Part shown: positions 43,696-51,952 of the stretch, one piece after another
Position numbering within the stretch: position 1 is the stretch's first letter
Layout of the letters: the number at the start of each line of letters is the position of its first letter
Source of the DNA: Kribbella qitaiheensis
Lineage (GTDB): Bacteria > Actinomycetota > Actinomycetes > Propionibacteriales > Kribbellaceae
Direction: 5' to 3'
Assembly (NCBI RefSeq): GCF_014217565.1
Contig: NZ_CP043661.1
Span: 7,192,001-7,256,000, forward strand
Length of the DNA stretch: 64,000 nt
Program-made: the position numbers and the translations under genes
The notes under the pieces: generated by a model
Database searches by the model: none
The model's input: only the letters and a program-made list of their open reading frames with translations
What the model was told of the DNA's origin: nothing

Positions 43696-45279
43696 ATGCA
43701 GGTCCGAAAGCAGCGGCGTCTGCTGGCGTTCGCGATCTCGACCGCGCTCGCCTTGCCGGTCGCAGCCGCCGTCACCGCGACGACCGCACAAGCAGTCGAC
43801 TGCGTCGGCGTCTCGATCCCGCTCACTGGAAACATCCAGACGACCATCAACGCGAACCCGGCCGGTACGACGTACTGCCTCGCGGCCGGCGTCTACAAGC
43901 TGTCGAGCCCGATCAGTCTCAAGACCGGCGACACGTTGTGGGGAGTTGGGCCGTCCCCGACCACCGGGACGATGCTTTCCGGCGCCCAGGTGATGACCGG
44001 CTGGGTCGCTTCCGGCTCCAACTGGTACGTCAACGGCGTGCTGCCGCCGGACTATGGATCGAACACGACCGGGATCCAGTGCGAGGACAACGTCCTGAAC
44101 CAGTGCTGGCGCAAGGAAGACATCTTCCGTGGCAGCAGCACCCAGCTCGTCCGGGTCGGCAGCATCGCCGATCTCGCGCCCGGCAAGTTCTATGCCGACT
44201 ACGCGGCGAACCGTGTTTACGTTCGCGACAACCCGACGACCACGACCATGCAGATCAGCAGGGCGTCGAGCGCGATCGCTTCCGGTACTACGACCGACGT
44301 GACCGTTCGCGGTCTGGGCGTTCGGTACTTCGCCAACCAGAGCCAGTCCGGCGCGGTGCAGCTCGGGACGCGGTGGAACGTGTTCAGCGTCTCGATCGCC
44401 TACAACCACGCGGCCGGGTTCAAGTTCGAGCAGGGTGACGGCGCATCGCTGTCTGCCTCGGGCGTCTCGTACAACGGCCAGCTCGGCGGTGCGGTCTACC
44501 GGGCGACGAACTTCAGCGTCACGGATGTCGAGGTGCATCACAACAACCCGCAGGCGAACTACCAGGTGTACGACTGGGAGTCCGGCGGGATCAAGGTGAG
44601 CACGCATTCGACCGGTGTGCTCGACACGGTCACCACCCACGACAACCTCGGGGTGGGCCTGTGGGCGGACAGCTACGCGGGCAGCAGTGCTACGACCAGT
44701 GGGCTGGAGATGCGCGACTCGGCGATCACCAACAACTCCGCGGACGGGATCCGGTTCGAGATCAGCTCGAACGGCTATATCCACGGCAGCACCATCACAG
44801 GCAACGGTTGCGACCTGCTCGGCCGCCGCGGTGCCGGCGTGGGCGGACTGTTCGACGGTGCGGGCATCGACGTGAACACCGCCAACACCGTTGAGATCAC
44901 CGGGAACACGGTGTCGGGGAACTTCAACGCGATCGGCGGACAGCACCGCAAGGACCGCACCCTGGAAGACAACGTGACTCCGATCTACCTCACCGGGCTG
45001 AACGTGCACGACAACACGGTGACGAGCACCCGCTGCGCCAACGGCTACGGGCTCGGTCTGACCGGCGTGGTGACGAACGACAAGGCGGGGCATCCGCAGA
45101 CCTACACCACGGACAACAACAGGTTCGTCAGCAACGACTACAAGATCCCGGCGGCTGACGGCGGGTTGACCGCGGTCCGCTACTCGTGGGCCGGCAGCAA
45201 CTCGCACAAGTGGGCGACGTGGACCAGCCCGACCGGCGACAACCAGGACGCGGGCGGGACGGCGGTCGCCATCCCCTGA
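43696..45279 (+). CDS. Secreted right-handed beta-helix protein
   Basis: 527 residues; ATG at 43696 with AGGGGA upstream. The signal peptide (RRLLAFAISTALALPVAAAVTATTAQA) is cut before VDCVG. The mature protein reads as a parallel beta-helix: an N-cap ('AGTTYCLAAGVYKLSSPISL') and repeated turns such as DSAITNNSADGIRFE, STITGNGCDL, NTVSGNFNAI, the form found in pectate lyases, alginate or mannuronan epimerases and other polysaccharide enzymes. Catalytic residues cannot be assigned. Its position right after a complete hexuronate operon suggests it cuts a uronic-acid polymer outside the cell (inference). The leader is unusually structured. Confidence 0.82.
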   Translation: MQVRKQRRLLAFAISTALALPVAAAVTATTAQAVDCVGVSIPLTGNIQTTINANPAGTTYCLAAGVYKLSSPISLKTGDTLWGVGPSPTTGTMLSGAQVMTGWVASGSNWYVNGVLPPDYGSNTTGIQCEDNVLNQCWRKEDIFRGSSTQLVRVGSIADLAPGKFYADYAANRVYVRDNPTTTTMQISRASSAIASGTTTDVTVRGLGVRYFANQSQSGAVQLGTRWNVFSVSIAYNHAAGFKFEQGDGASLSASGVSYNGQLGGAVYRATNFSVTDVEVHHNNPQANYQVYDWESGGIKVSTHSTGVLDTVTTHDNLGVGLWADSYAGSSATTSGLEMRDSAITNNSADGIRFEISSNGYIHGSTITGNGCDLLGRRGAGVGGLFDGAGIDVNTANTVEITGNTVSGNFNAIGGQHRKDRTLEDNVTPIYLTGLNVHDNTVTSTRCANGYGLGLTGVVTNDKAGHPQTYTTDNNRFVSNDYKIPAADGGLTAVRYSWAGSNSHKWATWTSPTGDNQDAGGTAVAIP

Positions 45280-45300
45280 CGGCCAACGACCCGCTCCTAC

Positions 45301-45334
45301 GAACGCCGTGCCGCTCCTCTGCGGTGCGGCGTTC
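45301..45334 (+). terminator. Hairpin after the beta-helix gene
   Basis: Stem GAACGCCGTGCCGC (45301-45314) / GCGGTGCGGCGTTC (45321-45334), 12 of 14 pairs, loop TCCTCT, 22 bases after the stop. A short GCCTTT follows. Probable terminator. Confidence 0.5.
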
Positions 45335-45342
45335 GCCTTTCC

Positions 45343-45492
45343 GGGTACGGCGTCGCCCCGTTCTGGGTACGGCGTCGCCCCGTTCTGGGTACGGCGTCGC
45401 CCCGTTCTGGGTACGGCGTCGCCCCGTTCTGGGTACGGCGTCGCCCCGTTCTGGGTACGGCGTCGCCCCGTTCTGGGTACGGCGTCGCCCCG
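45343..45492. repeat. 22-bp tandem repeat, seven exact copies
   Basis: The 18-base core GGGTACGGCGTCGCCCCG plus TTCT spacer repeats every 22 bases, at 45343, 45365, 45387, 45409, 45431, 45453 and 45475. A worn eighth copy begins near 45496 (GGGATACGGCGTTCGACCG). The array is flanked on both sides by TGCGGCGTTCGCC. Each core contains GGCG-T-CGCC dyad symmetry. It lies in the 504-base gap between the beta-helix and GT4 genes; the rest of that gap (45540-45783) has no recognisable gene. Confidence 0.9.
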
Positions 45493-45783
45493 TTCGGGAT
45501 ACGGCGTTCGACCGCTTTGTGCGGCGTTCGCCTGCTGAAGCGGCAACGATGCCAGGTGAGGGCGGAGGTTGTGATCGGTGTGTAGTTGTCCTGGCACACC
45601 TAGTGACGACCCGCCGACGGAACGGTTGTCGTCCTAGGCAAGGAGTGTCGACCTGTCCTACCCTCGAAGTTCGACGTCCGTTCAAGTTTCGGCCGGCGGG
45701 GGACGACCTGGGGGGTCAGGTATGAGGGGTTCCAGTGTGACGACGATCGGTTCTCTCGCCGGGTTCACCGGGCCGGCGATCGG

Positions 45784-46930
45784 ATGAAGATCCTGATCAG
45801 CGCCATCAGGTGCAGCCCGGGCGATCGCCGCGAGGCGGGAGCGACGTGGGCCTGGTGCAAGGCGGCCCGCGCGCGATCACGAGGTCTGGTTGGTCACCCG
45901 AGGCGATTCGGCGGAGCTGATCCGTAAGGAATTGACGGCTCGGCCGGTGGCCGGGCTGACCGTGGTACCGCTGGATCTGCCGTGGCGGCGTGACTATTGG
46001 TGGTCGGACTCACTCTGGTTCCGGCACGCGGCTCGCAGAGTCCAGCGTTTGCATGACGAGCATGACTTCGCGGTGATTCATCACCTGACGGTCGGCGCGC
46101 GGGGCGTTCCTTCCAGTACTGCGACGAAGGGCCCGGTCCGGATGATCTGGGGGCCGGTCAGTTTGCCGACCCCGATTCCGTTGAGCCTGACGCATTGGCT
46201 GGGGGCGGGTGGTCTGACCGCTGAGCTCGGTCGTCGGTTCGGTGCGGGCGTGACCCGGCGGATCTTCGGCCGGCGGGCTGCCAGGCAAGCCGATCTGGTG
46301 GTTGCCCAAGACAACGATGTGGCGTCCAGGATCGATCGCCGGGTGGTTGTCGAGCCGGTCGCGGCGATCCGGCCAGTGACGGGTGGCGGCGGACCAGGCG
46401 ACGGATTCGGGGCCGTGGGCACCAGTACTGCGGTGTTCGCCGGCCGGCTGGTTCCGGACAAGGGGCTGTTGCTCGCGATCAATGCGCTCGCCCGTCCGAC
46501 CGCGTCGAGGTGGGAGCTGCGAGTGATGGGGGACGGGCCGGACTGGCGACGAGCTGAGCGCCTGGCCGAGAATCTCGGCGTACGGGATCGGATTGAGTTC
46601 AGGGGCGATGTACCGCGGGCGCAGGTGTTGTCGTCGTTGCTGCGAGCCGATGCGTTGCTGGCGCCGTGGTTGCGGGCGCCTGCGGCGTGGACGATCGCGG
46701 AGGCTCTAGCGCGTGGATGCCCGGTGGTCTGCCTGGATCGCGGCGCACCGGCCGCGCTGGTCGGCCCGGGCGAAGGCGCTGTCGTCCCCTGGCGAGGCGA
46801 CGTCGTCGGCGCTCTAGCCGATGCCCTAGGCAACATCACGAGCCGGATCGAGCCGGTCACCCGCTGGGCACCGGACCGCCTCCCAGCCATCCTGGCGGAC
46901 TGGTACTCCACCCAACCAGCCAGAAGCTAG
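45784..46930 (+). pseudogene. GT4-family glycosyltransferase, frameshifted near the N-terminus
   Basis: The ATG at 45784 opens MKILISAIRCSPGD...TWAWCKAA, a normal GT4 N-terminus. The frame is lost near 45861-45872 in GGCGGCCCGCGCG, and the next frame continues ARDHEVWLVTRGDS to the end. Removing one base gives a 381-residue GT-B enzyme with VFAGRLVPDKGL in the C-terminal domain and APWLRAPAAWTIAEALARGCPVVC, the usual donor-binding region. It would transfer a sugar from a nucleotide donor in the cytoplasm. The lesion is a +1 in a C-run, like three others in this window, so a sequencing error is a real option. The TAG stop lies in CTAG. Confidence 0.75.
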
Positions 46931-46962
46931 CCCGGAGCCAGCCGAGCCGCCAGAAGCTAGCC
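46919..46962. repeat. Short direct repeats between GT4 and nadA
   Basis: GCCAGAAGCTAGCC occurs at 46919-46932 (over the GT4 stop) and again at 46949-46962. Further GCCGAGCCGCC and CGGAGCC(A/G)GCC variants continue to about 47030. It looks like local slippage growth in the 113-base gap between convergent genes. Confidence 0.55.
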
Positions 46963-47043
46963 GAGCCGCCCGGAGCCGGCCGCGCCGGTCGAAGTTAGCT
47001 CCGGCCGGCGCGGAGCCAGCCGAAGCCCGCCAGAAGTCAGAGG

Positions 47044-48234
47044 TCAGTCGCGGGCTGAGCGGCCGGGGAGGGCGAGCATGCGGTCCAGGGCGATCTTGGC
47101 GTACTTCTCGGTGTCGGGGTCGACCTTGATCGGATTCACCACCGTGCCGGCGACCAGGTTCTCCAGGACCCAGACGAAGTGCGGGAGATCGATCCGGTTC
47201 ATCGTCGCGCAGTAGCAGACCGTCTTGTCCAGGAAGAGGATGTTCTTGTCGGTGTGCAGTTTCGCCATCCGCTGCACCAGGTTCAGCTCGGTGCCGACGG
47301 CCCACGTCGTACCGGGCTCGGCTTCGTCGAGGGTCTTGATGATGTACTCCGTCGAGCCGACCAGATCGGCCTTGGTGACGACCTCGTGCTGGCACTCGGG
47401 GTGCACGATCACCTTGACCTCGGGCACCCGCGCGCGGACGTCGTCGACCGACGCCGCCGTGAACCGGCCGTGCACCGAGCAGTGCCCGCGCCACAGGATC
47501 ATCTTCGCCGCGGCCAGCTGCTCGCGAGTCAGCCCACCGCCCGGCTTGTGCGGGTCGTAGACCACACACTCGTCCAGGCTGATGCCCATCTTCAGTACGG
47601 CGGTGTTGCGGCCGAGGTGCTGGTCGGGAAGGAAGAGCACCTTCTCGCCCTGCTGGAAGGCCCAGTCGAGCGCGACGTCGGCGTTGCTCGAAGTACAGAC
47701 CGCTCCGCCGTTGCGGCCGCAGAACGCCTTGATGTCGGCGCTCGAGTTCATATAGGTGACGGGCACGGTCACATCGGCGATGCCGGCGTCGGCGAGCGCG
47801 TCCCAGGCCGCCTCGACCTGCTGGATCCGGGCCATGTCGGCCATCGAGCAGCCGGCGGCGAGGTCGGGCAGGATGACCGTCTGGTTCGCGTTGGTGAGGA
47901 TGTCCGCGGACTCGGCCATGAAGTGCACACCGCAGAACACGATGTACGGCGCGTCGGGCCGGGCCGCCGCGTCGCGGGCCAGCTTGAACGAGTCACCCGT
48001 GACATCGGCGAACTGGATCACCTCGTCGCGCTGGTAGTGGTGACCGAGCACGAACACCTGGTCACCGAGCGCGGCCTTGGCCTTCAGCGCACGCTCGACC
48101 AGATTGGGGTCGGAAGCGGGCGGAAGCGCACCCGGGCACTCGACTCCGCGCTCCGAGTGGGGGTCTGTGTCGCGGCCCAGGAACAGCAAGGGAAGGGACT
48201 TCGAACCAGTTGCGATGGTCGTCACGTCAACCAT
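47044..48234 (-). CDS. nadA: Quinolinate synthase
   Basis: 396 residues; ATG at 48234. It has the three cysteines expected for the 4Fe-4S cluster: CGVHFMAES near residue 100, CGRNGGAVCTSSNA in the middle, and VCYCATMNRIDLPH near the end. The LGHHYQRDEVIQFAD and DQHLGRNT motifs are standard NadA. It condenses iminoaspartate with dihydroxyacetone phosphate to make quinolinate for NAD. nadB and nadC are not adjacent, which is different from many actinomycetes. It is convergent with GT4 and divergent from the FAD oxidoreductase. Confidence 0.95.
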   Translation of the reverse strand: MVDVTTIATGSKSLPLLFLGRDTDPHSERGVECPGALPPASDPNLVERALKAKAALGDQVFVLGHHYQRDEVIQFADVTGDSFKLARDAAARPDAPYIVFCGVHFMAESADILTNANQTVILPDLAAGCSMADMARIQQVEAAWDALADAGIADVTVPVTYMNSSADIKAFCGRNGGAVCTSSNADVALDWAFQQGEKVLFLPDQHLGRNTAVLKMGISLDECVVYDPHKPGGGLTREQLAAAKMILWRGHCSVHGRFTAASVDDVRARVPEVKVIVHPECQHEVVTKADLVGSTEYIIKTLDEAEPGTTWAVGTELNLVQRMAKLHTDKNILFLDKTVCYCATMNRIDLPHFVWVLENLVAGTVVNPIKVDPDTEKYAKIALDRMLALPGRSARD

Positions 48235-48356
48235 CGTGCCACGCCTGAGGCCCCGGACCGCGTGGTGCACGTCACTGCCCAGAATGCGAAATTACCGCCG
48301 CTTCTCCCACTCGCTTCCGCAGGACCGAACCCGACCCTTCGTGCAAGCATCGACAG

Positions 48357-49580
48357 ATGACTGACGTGGTGGTCGTCGGAGCCGGACTGGCAGGGCTCAA
48401 CTGCGCCGTCGCGCTGGAGGCGAAGGGGCTGTCGGTGACGGTCCTGGAGGCCTCGGACGCGGTCGGCGGACGGGTGCGAACGGACCTGGTCGACGGATTC
48501 CGCTGCGATCGCGGATTCCAGCTCCTCAACCCGGGTTATCCGGCCGTCCAGCGGTACGTCGACGTCGCCGCACTCGACCTCCAGCCTTTTGCCGCCGGAG
48601 TCGCGGTCGCCGGACACGGCCGTACCGCGGTGGTCGCCGACCCCAGACGCAACCCGGAGCTGATCGGCCGCTCGCTGCTGAGCGGCTACGTCCGTCCGGC
48701 CGAGCTCGCCAGACTCGCGGCCTGGGCCCGTCCCGGACTAGGTTCGGTACGCCGTCTGCTCGACCGACCCGACGAATCCCTGGCTGACTCGCTCGATGCG
48801 GCCGGCGTCAACGGCCGCCTCCGTACGGAGATCCTCGAACCCTTCCTCGCCGGCGTACTGGCTTCCAATGACGGCTCGACCTCCGCCGCTTTCGTCCGCC
48901 TCCTGCTCCGTGCCTTCCTCCTCGGTACGCCGAGCCTCCCGGCCGCCGGGATGACCGCGTTGCCGGAGCAACTCGCAGCCCGCCTGCACGAACCGGTACG
49001 ACTGGGAGTGCCCGCGATCTCGGTCGGTGCCGGACCATCGGTCCAGACGTCGGACCTCAAGCTGGAAGCCAGAGCCGTGGTGGTCGCCACCGATCCGGCG
49101 GCGGAACTCGTGCCGTTGAGGAGACCGCGGATGAAGGGCCTCAGTACCTATTGGTTCGCCACAGACGAGGCACCGCGATCCGACAAGCTGCTGGTCGTCG
49201 CCGGCAACCAGGACGGCCCGATCGTGAACACGACGGTCATCTCGAACGCGGCACCGACGTACGCGCCGCCCGGACGGCATCTGGTGCAAGCCACGACGCT
49301 CTGGCCAACGGATGCGGTCGAGAGCGAAGTACGGATCCAGCTGAGCCGTCTATATGGCCAGTCAGCAGGCGCCTGGGATCTGGTCGTGAGGCACGACATA
49401 CCGGCAGCACTGCCTGAGCAGCCGGCCCCACTGGCCGCACGCCAACCTGTAGACCTAGGCAACGGCCTGTTCGTGGCCGGCGACCACCGCGACACAGCCT
49501 CGATCCAGGGCGCCCTGGTCTCAGGCCGCCGGGCTGCCAACGCAGTGGCACGCCACCTTGGACTTACCGCGGCTCGTTGA
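48357..49580 (+). CDS. FAD-dependent amine oxidase/desaturase-like oxidoreductase
   Basis: 407 residues; ATG at 48357. The N-terminal dinucleotide fold is textbook (VVVVGAGLAGLNCAVALEA, then EASDAVGGRVRTD). The C-terminal FAD motif is GLFVAGDHRDTASIQGALVSG. The layout fits the NAD(P)/FAD-dependent phytoene desaturase or protoporphyrinogen oxidase-like group. The substrate is unknown. Its end overlaps the convergent Nudix gene by 17 bases. Confidence 0.85.
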   Translation: MTDVVVVGAGLAGLNCAVALEAKGLSVTVLEASDAVGGRVRTDLVDGFRCDRGFQLLNPGYPAVQRYVDVAALDLQPFAAGVAVAGHGRTAVVADPRRNPELIGRSLLSGYVRPAELARLAAWARPGLGSVRRLLDRPDESLADSLDAAGVNGRLRTEILEPFLAGVLASNDGSTSAAFVRLLLRAFLLGTPSLPAAGMTALPEQLAARLHEPVRLGVPAISVGAGPSVQTSDLKLEARAVVVATDPAAELVPLRRPRMKGLSTYWFATDEAPRSDKLLVVAGNQDGPIVNTTVISNAAPTYAPPGRHLVQATTLWPTDAVESEVRIQLSRLYGQSAGAWDLVVRHDIPAALPEQPAPLAARQPVDLGNGLFVAGDHRDTASIQGALVSGRRAANAVARHLGLTAAR

Positions 49581-50052
49581 AGTACGGCCGATCTGTTCCA
49601 AAGGCGGTCGGAAGCAGCGGCACGTGGTTCGCGATCAGGGTGAGCTCAGCGGCCTCCGCAGCGGTGAACCAGCCGACCTCGGTGACCTCGCCCGACAGGC
49701 CCGCCGTGCCTTCGACCTGTTCGCCGCGAAACAGAATCCCGACGATCTGAGCCCGATTGCCATCCGGATACGCCACGACCACGTCCGGATTCGAGTACAC
49801 GCCAAGCAACTCTGTCGCCCGTACGACAAGGCCCGTCTCCTCAAGCACCTCTCGCTCAGCGGTCTCGGCGGGCCGCTCGCCCGCATCCATCCCGCCACCC
49901 GGTAGGCACCATTCCCCGTTGTCGCTACGTCTCGTCAGCAACAGCCGATCACCGTCCAGTACGGCGGCGGTCGCTCCGACCCGAAGGACCGCAGTCGCCC
50001 CGATCCGCTCGCCGTACTCGTGCGTCGTTTGCCTAGGTGCTGAGTCGGTCAC
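49564..50052 (-). CDS. Nudix hydrolase
   Basis: 162 residues from GTG at 50052. The Nudix box is complete: GGMDAGERPAETAE then REVLEETGL, i.e. G-x5-E-x7-RE-x2-EE-x-G with hydrophobic tail. The frame before it (AAVLDGDRLLLTRRSDNGEW) is typical of the MutT-like group that removes nucleoside diphosphate derivatives. Specificity cannot be told. The start overlaps the end of an endonuclease V-like remnant on the same strand by 20 bases. Confidence 0.9.
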   Translation of the reverse strand: MTDSAPRQTTHEYGERIGATAVLRVGATAAVLDGDRLLLTRRSDNGEWCLPGGGMDAGERPAETAEREVLEETGLVVRATELLGVYSNPDVVVAYPDGNRAQIVGILFRGEQVEGTAGLSGEVTEVGWFTAAEAAELTLIANHVPLLPTAFGTDRPYFNEPR

Positions 50053-50224
50053 GCGCCCGATAATGCCTCTCGGGGCCGAGGCGATCCACCTGACCGCGGA
50101 GTTCTTCCTGTACGGCGAGCGCCTCGGCTGCGGTAGTCGGCCAGTCCACCAGCGCACCGTATCTGTCCGCGAGGTGGTTGGCGCGCGGCGAGGCGCCGGG
50201 GGAGTGGGGGAGGATGGGTGCCAT
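50033..50224 (-). pseudogene. Endonuclease V-like N-terminal remnant
   Basis: From a possible ATG at 50224 the minus strand reads to TGA at 50033 and includes DWPTTAAEALAVQEELRGQV. This matches the N-terminal motif of actinobacterial endonuclease V (deoxyinosine 3'-endonuclease; 'WP.T..EA..VQ..LR..V'). The rest of that enzyme, including all catalytic acids, is missing; the frame ends over the Nudix start. It is probably the remains of a gene lost by deletion, though chance similarity cannot be excluded from so short a stretch. Confidence 0.4.
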
Positions 50225-51318
50225 GCGTGTGCTGATTGCTCCGGACAAGTTCGCTGGGACGTTGACTGCTGTCGAGGCCGCGGCCGCGATCGAGGAAGGA
50301 TGGCGCCGGCGGGACCCGGAAGCCGAGGTGCTCACCGCACCGATGGCCGACGGCGGCCCCGGCTTCATAGACGTGCTCTCCGCCGTGGTCGACGGCACAC
50401 TCCTGTCCGTCACCGTGCACGGACCGCTCGGCGACGAGGTCCCGGCGACCGTCCTGGTCGCGGGCGAGACGGCGTACGTCGAGACCGCGCAGGCGTGCGG
50501 GTTGCACCTGGTCGAGCCGAAGGAGCGGCGACCGGAAGACGGTACGACGTACGGCGTAGGCCAGCTGATCGCGGCGGCCATCGACGCCGGAGCGAAGCGG
50601 ATCATCCTCGGCCTCGGCGGCTCGGGGACGAACGACGCGGGAGCGGGCCTGCTCGCGGCGCTCGGGGCCACGGCGGCCCGGCGGAGATCTCGCCAAGGGC
50701 GCGGCCGGGCTGGCCGAGTTGAGCGGCGTGGATCTGGAGCCGGCGCGGACCCGGACCGCCGGGATCGAGTTCGTGGCGGCGAGCGACGTGGAGAACCCGA
50801 TGCTCGGGCTGCGCGGCGCGACCAACATCTTCGGCACCCAGAAGGGCATCGCCGACGAGCGGAAGCCGGCGGTGGACGGCTGGCTGACCAAGTTCGCCGA
50901 GCTGGCCGACCGCAAGACCGCCGACGCGAAAGGCGCTGGGGCCGCGGGCGGTCTTGGCTACGCACTGTTACTGCTCGGTGCCGAGCGGGTGTCCGGGATC
51001 GACCTGGTCGCGGAGCTGACCGGGCTGCGGGAGAAGGCGAGCCGCGTGGACCTGGTGATCTCGGGAGAGGGAGCGTTCGACTTCCAGTCCAGGGACGGCA
51101 AAGTGATCGCAGGAGTGGCGAAGGTGGCCAACGAGGCGATGCGGCCGTGCGTAGTACTGGCAGGCAAGGTGCAGATCGGCGCGCGGGAGATGCGCACGAT
51201 GGGCGTCGAGTCGGCGTACTCGCTGGTCGACGCGGTCGGCGAGGAGCGCGCGTTCGCCGATCCGCACGGGTCACTGGCCGCCGTGGCGGAGCGGGTCGCC
51301 AAGACCTGGGCCCGCTGA
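50223..51318 (+). pseudogene. Glycerate kinase, frameshifted
   Basis: ATG at 50223 opens RVLIAPDKFAGTLTAVEAA, the glycerate kinase family start, with APMADGGPGF and ILGLGGSGTNDAGAGLL following. The frame breaks near 50675-50685 in GCGGCCCGGCGG. The next frame resumes GGDLAKGAAGLAELSGVDLE and runs to TGA at 51318 with LVISGEGAFDFQS and AGKVQIG. Removal of one base gives 364 residues, the usual size. It phosphorylates D-glycerate to a phosphoglycerate. As with the other three frameshifts in the window it is a +1 in a GC-rich run, so the gene may be intact in the organism. Confidence 0.8.
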
Positions 51319-51474
51319 GTCCACGCAGGCGACGGGTAGTTGATCCTGCGAACTGGTGTGCGACCATGGGAATGGTTCCGGGACGGCGGTTGTTGGCCCG
51401 GAAGACGGCGGAACTTCCGCGCGCGGCGCGCTGCCCAAAGCAGCCGGGCGCTCAAGAGATGACTGGAGTCAGGA

Positions 51475-51843
51475 ATGACTGAAGCGCAGACCGAGCAGGC
51501 TGCTGATGTGACCACGGCCAGCGGCATCCTGCTGAGCGACGGTGCGGCGGCCAAGGTGAAGGCGCTGCTGGACCAGGAAGGTCGCGACGATCTCGCCCTG
51601 CGGGTCGCCGTGCAGCCGGGCGGTTGCTCCGGCCTGCGGTACCAGCTGTTCTTCGACGAGCGTCAGCTCGACGGGGACGTGGTGACCGACTTCGGCGGCG
51701 TCAGCGTGGTGACGGACCGGATGAGCGCTCCGTACCTCAAGGGCGCCTCGATCGACTTCGTGGACACGATCGAGAAGCAGGGCTTCACGATCGACAACCC
51801 GAACGCGACCGGCTCCTGCGCCTGCGGCGACTCGTTCAACTGA
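51475..51843 (+). CDS. erpA: HesB/IscA-type iron-sulfur insertion protein
   Basis: 122 residues. Carries the three cysteines that define A-type carriers: VQPGGCSGLRY (first) and the C-terminal pair GSCACGDSF. ATG at 51475 with GGAG upstream. It delivers Fe-S clusters to apo-enzymes; NadA, 3 kb away, is one such client class, though no direct link is shown. It is followed by a strong hairpin terminator. Confidence 0.92.
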   Translation: MTEAQTEQAADVTTASGILLSDGAAAKVKALLDQEGRDDLALRVAVQPGGCSGLRYQLFFDERQLDGDVVTDFGGVSVVTDRMSAPYLKGASIDFVDTIEKQGFTIDNPNATGSCACGDSFN

Positions 51844-51853
51844 GCCTGTAAAG

Positions 51854-51887
51854 GAAGCCCCGCTCACCATCGGGTGAGCGGGGCTTC
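51854..51887. terminator. Terminator between erpA and the MFS gene
   Basis: Perfect 15-bp stem GAAGCCCCGCTCACC (51854-51868) / GGTGAGCGGGGCTTC (51873-51887), loop ATCG, ten bases after the erpA stop. It is placed between convergent genes and could serve both. Confidence 0.8.
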
Positions 51888-51952
51888 TGCCTGTCCGGAA
51901 CAACTTTCAAATGCTTGCTTGTGGCTGGTGAACCAGGGTTCCGGACCGACTG

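Noticed and set aside
45343-45492. CRISPR-like array
   Set aside because: The 22-base units are contiguous with no variable spacers and no cas genes are nearby; it is a tandem repeat.
43690-45597. Long minus-strand frame opposite the beta-helix gene
   Set aside because: Antisense shadow extended by the 22-base repeat (PERGDAVPRTG units); no conserved motif.
50033-51367. Long minus-strand frame of 444 codons over the glycerate kinase
   Set aside because: Ser/Arg/Pro-rich antisense shadow of the kinase; only its last 60 codons show possible endonuclease V similarity.
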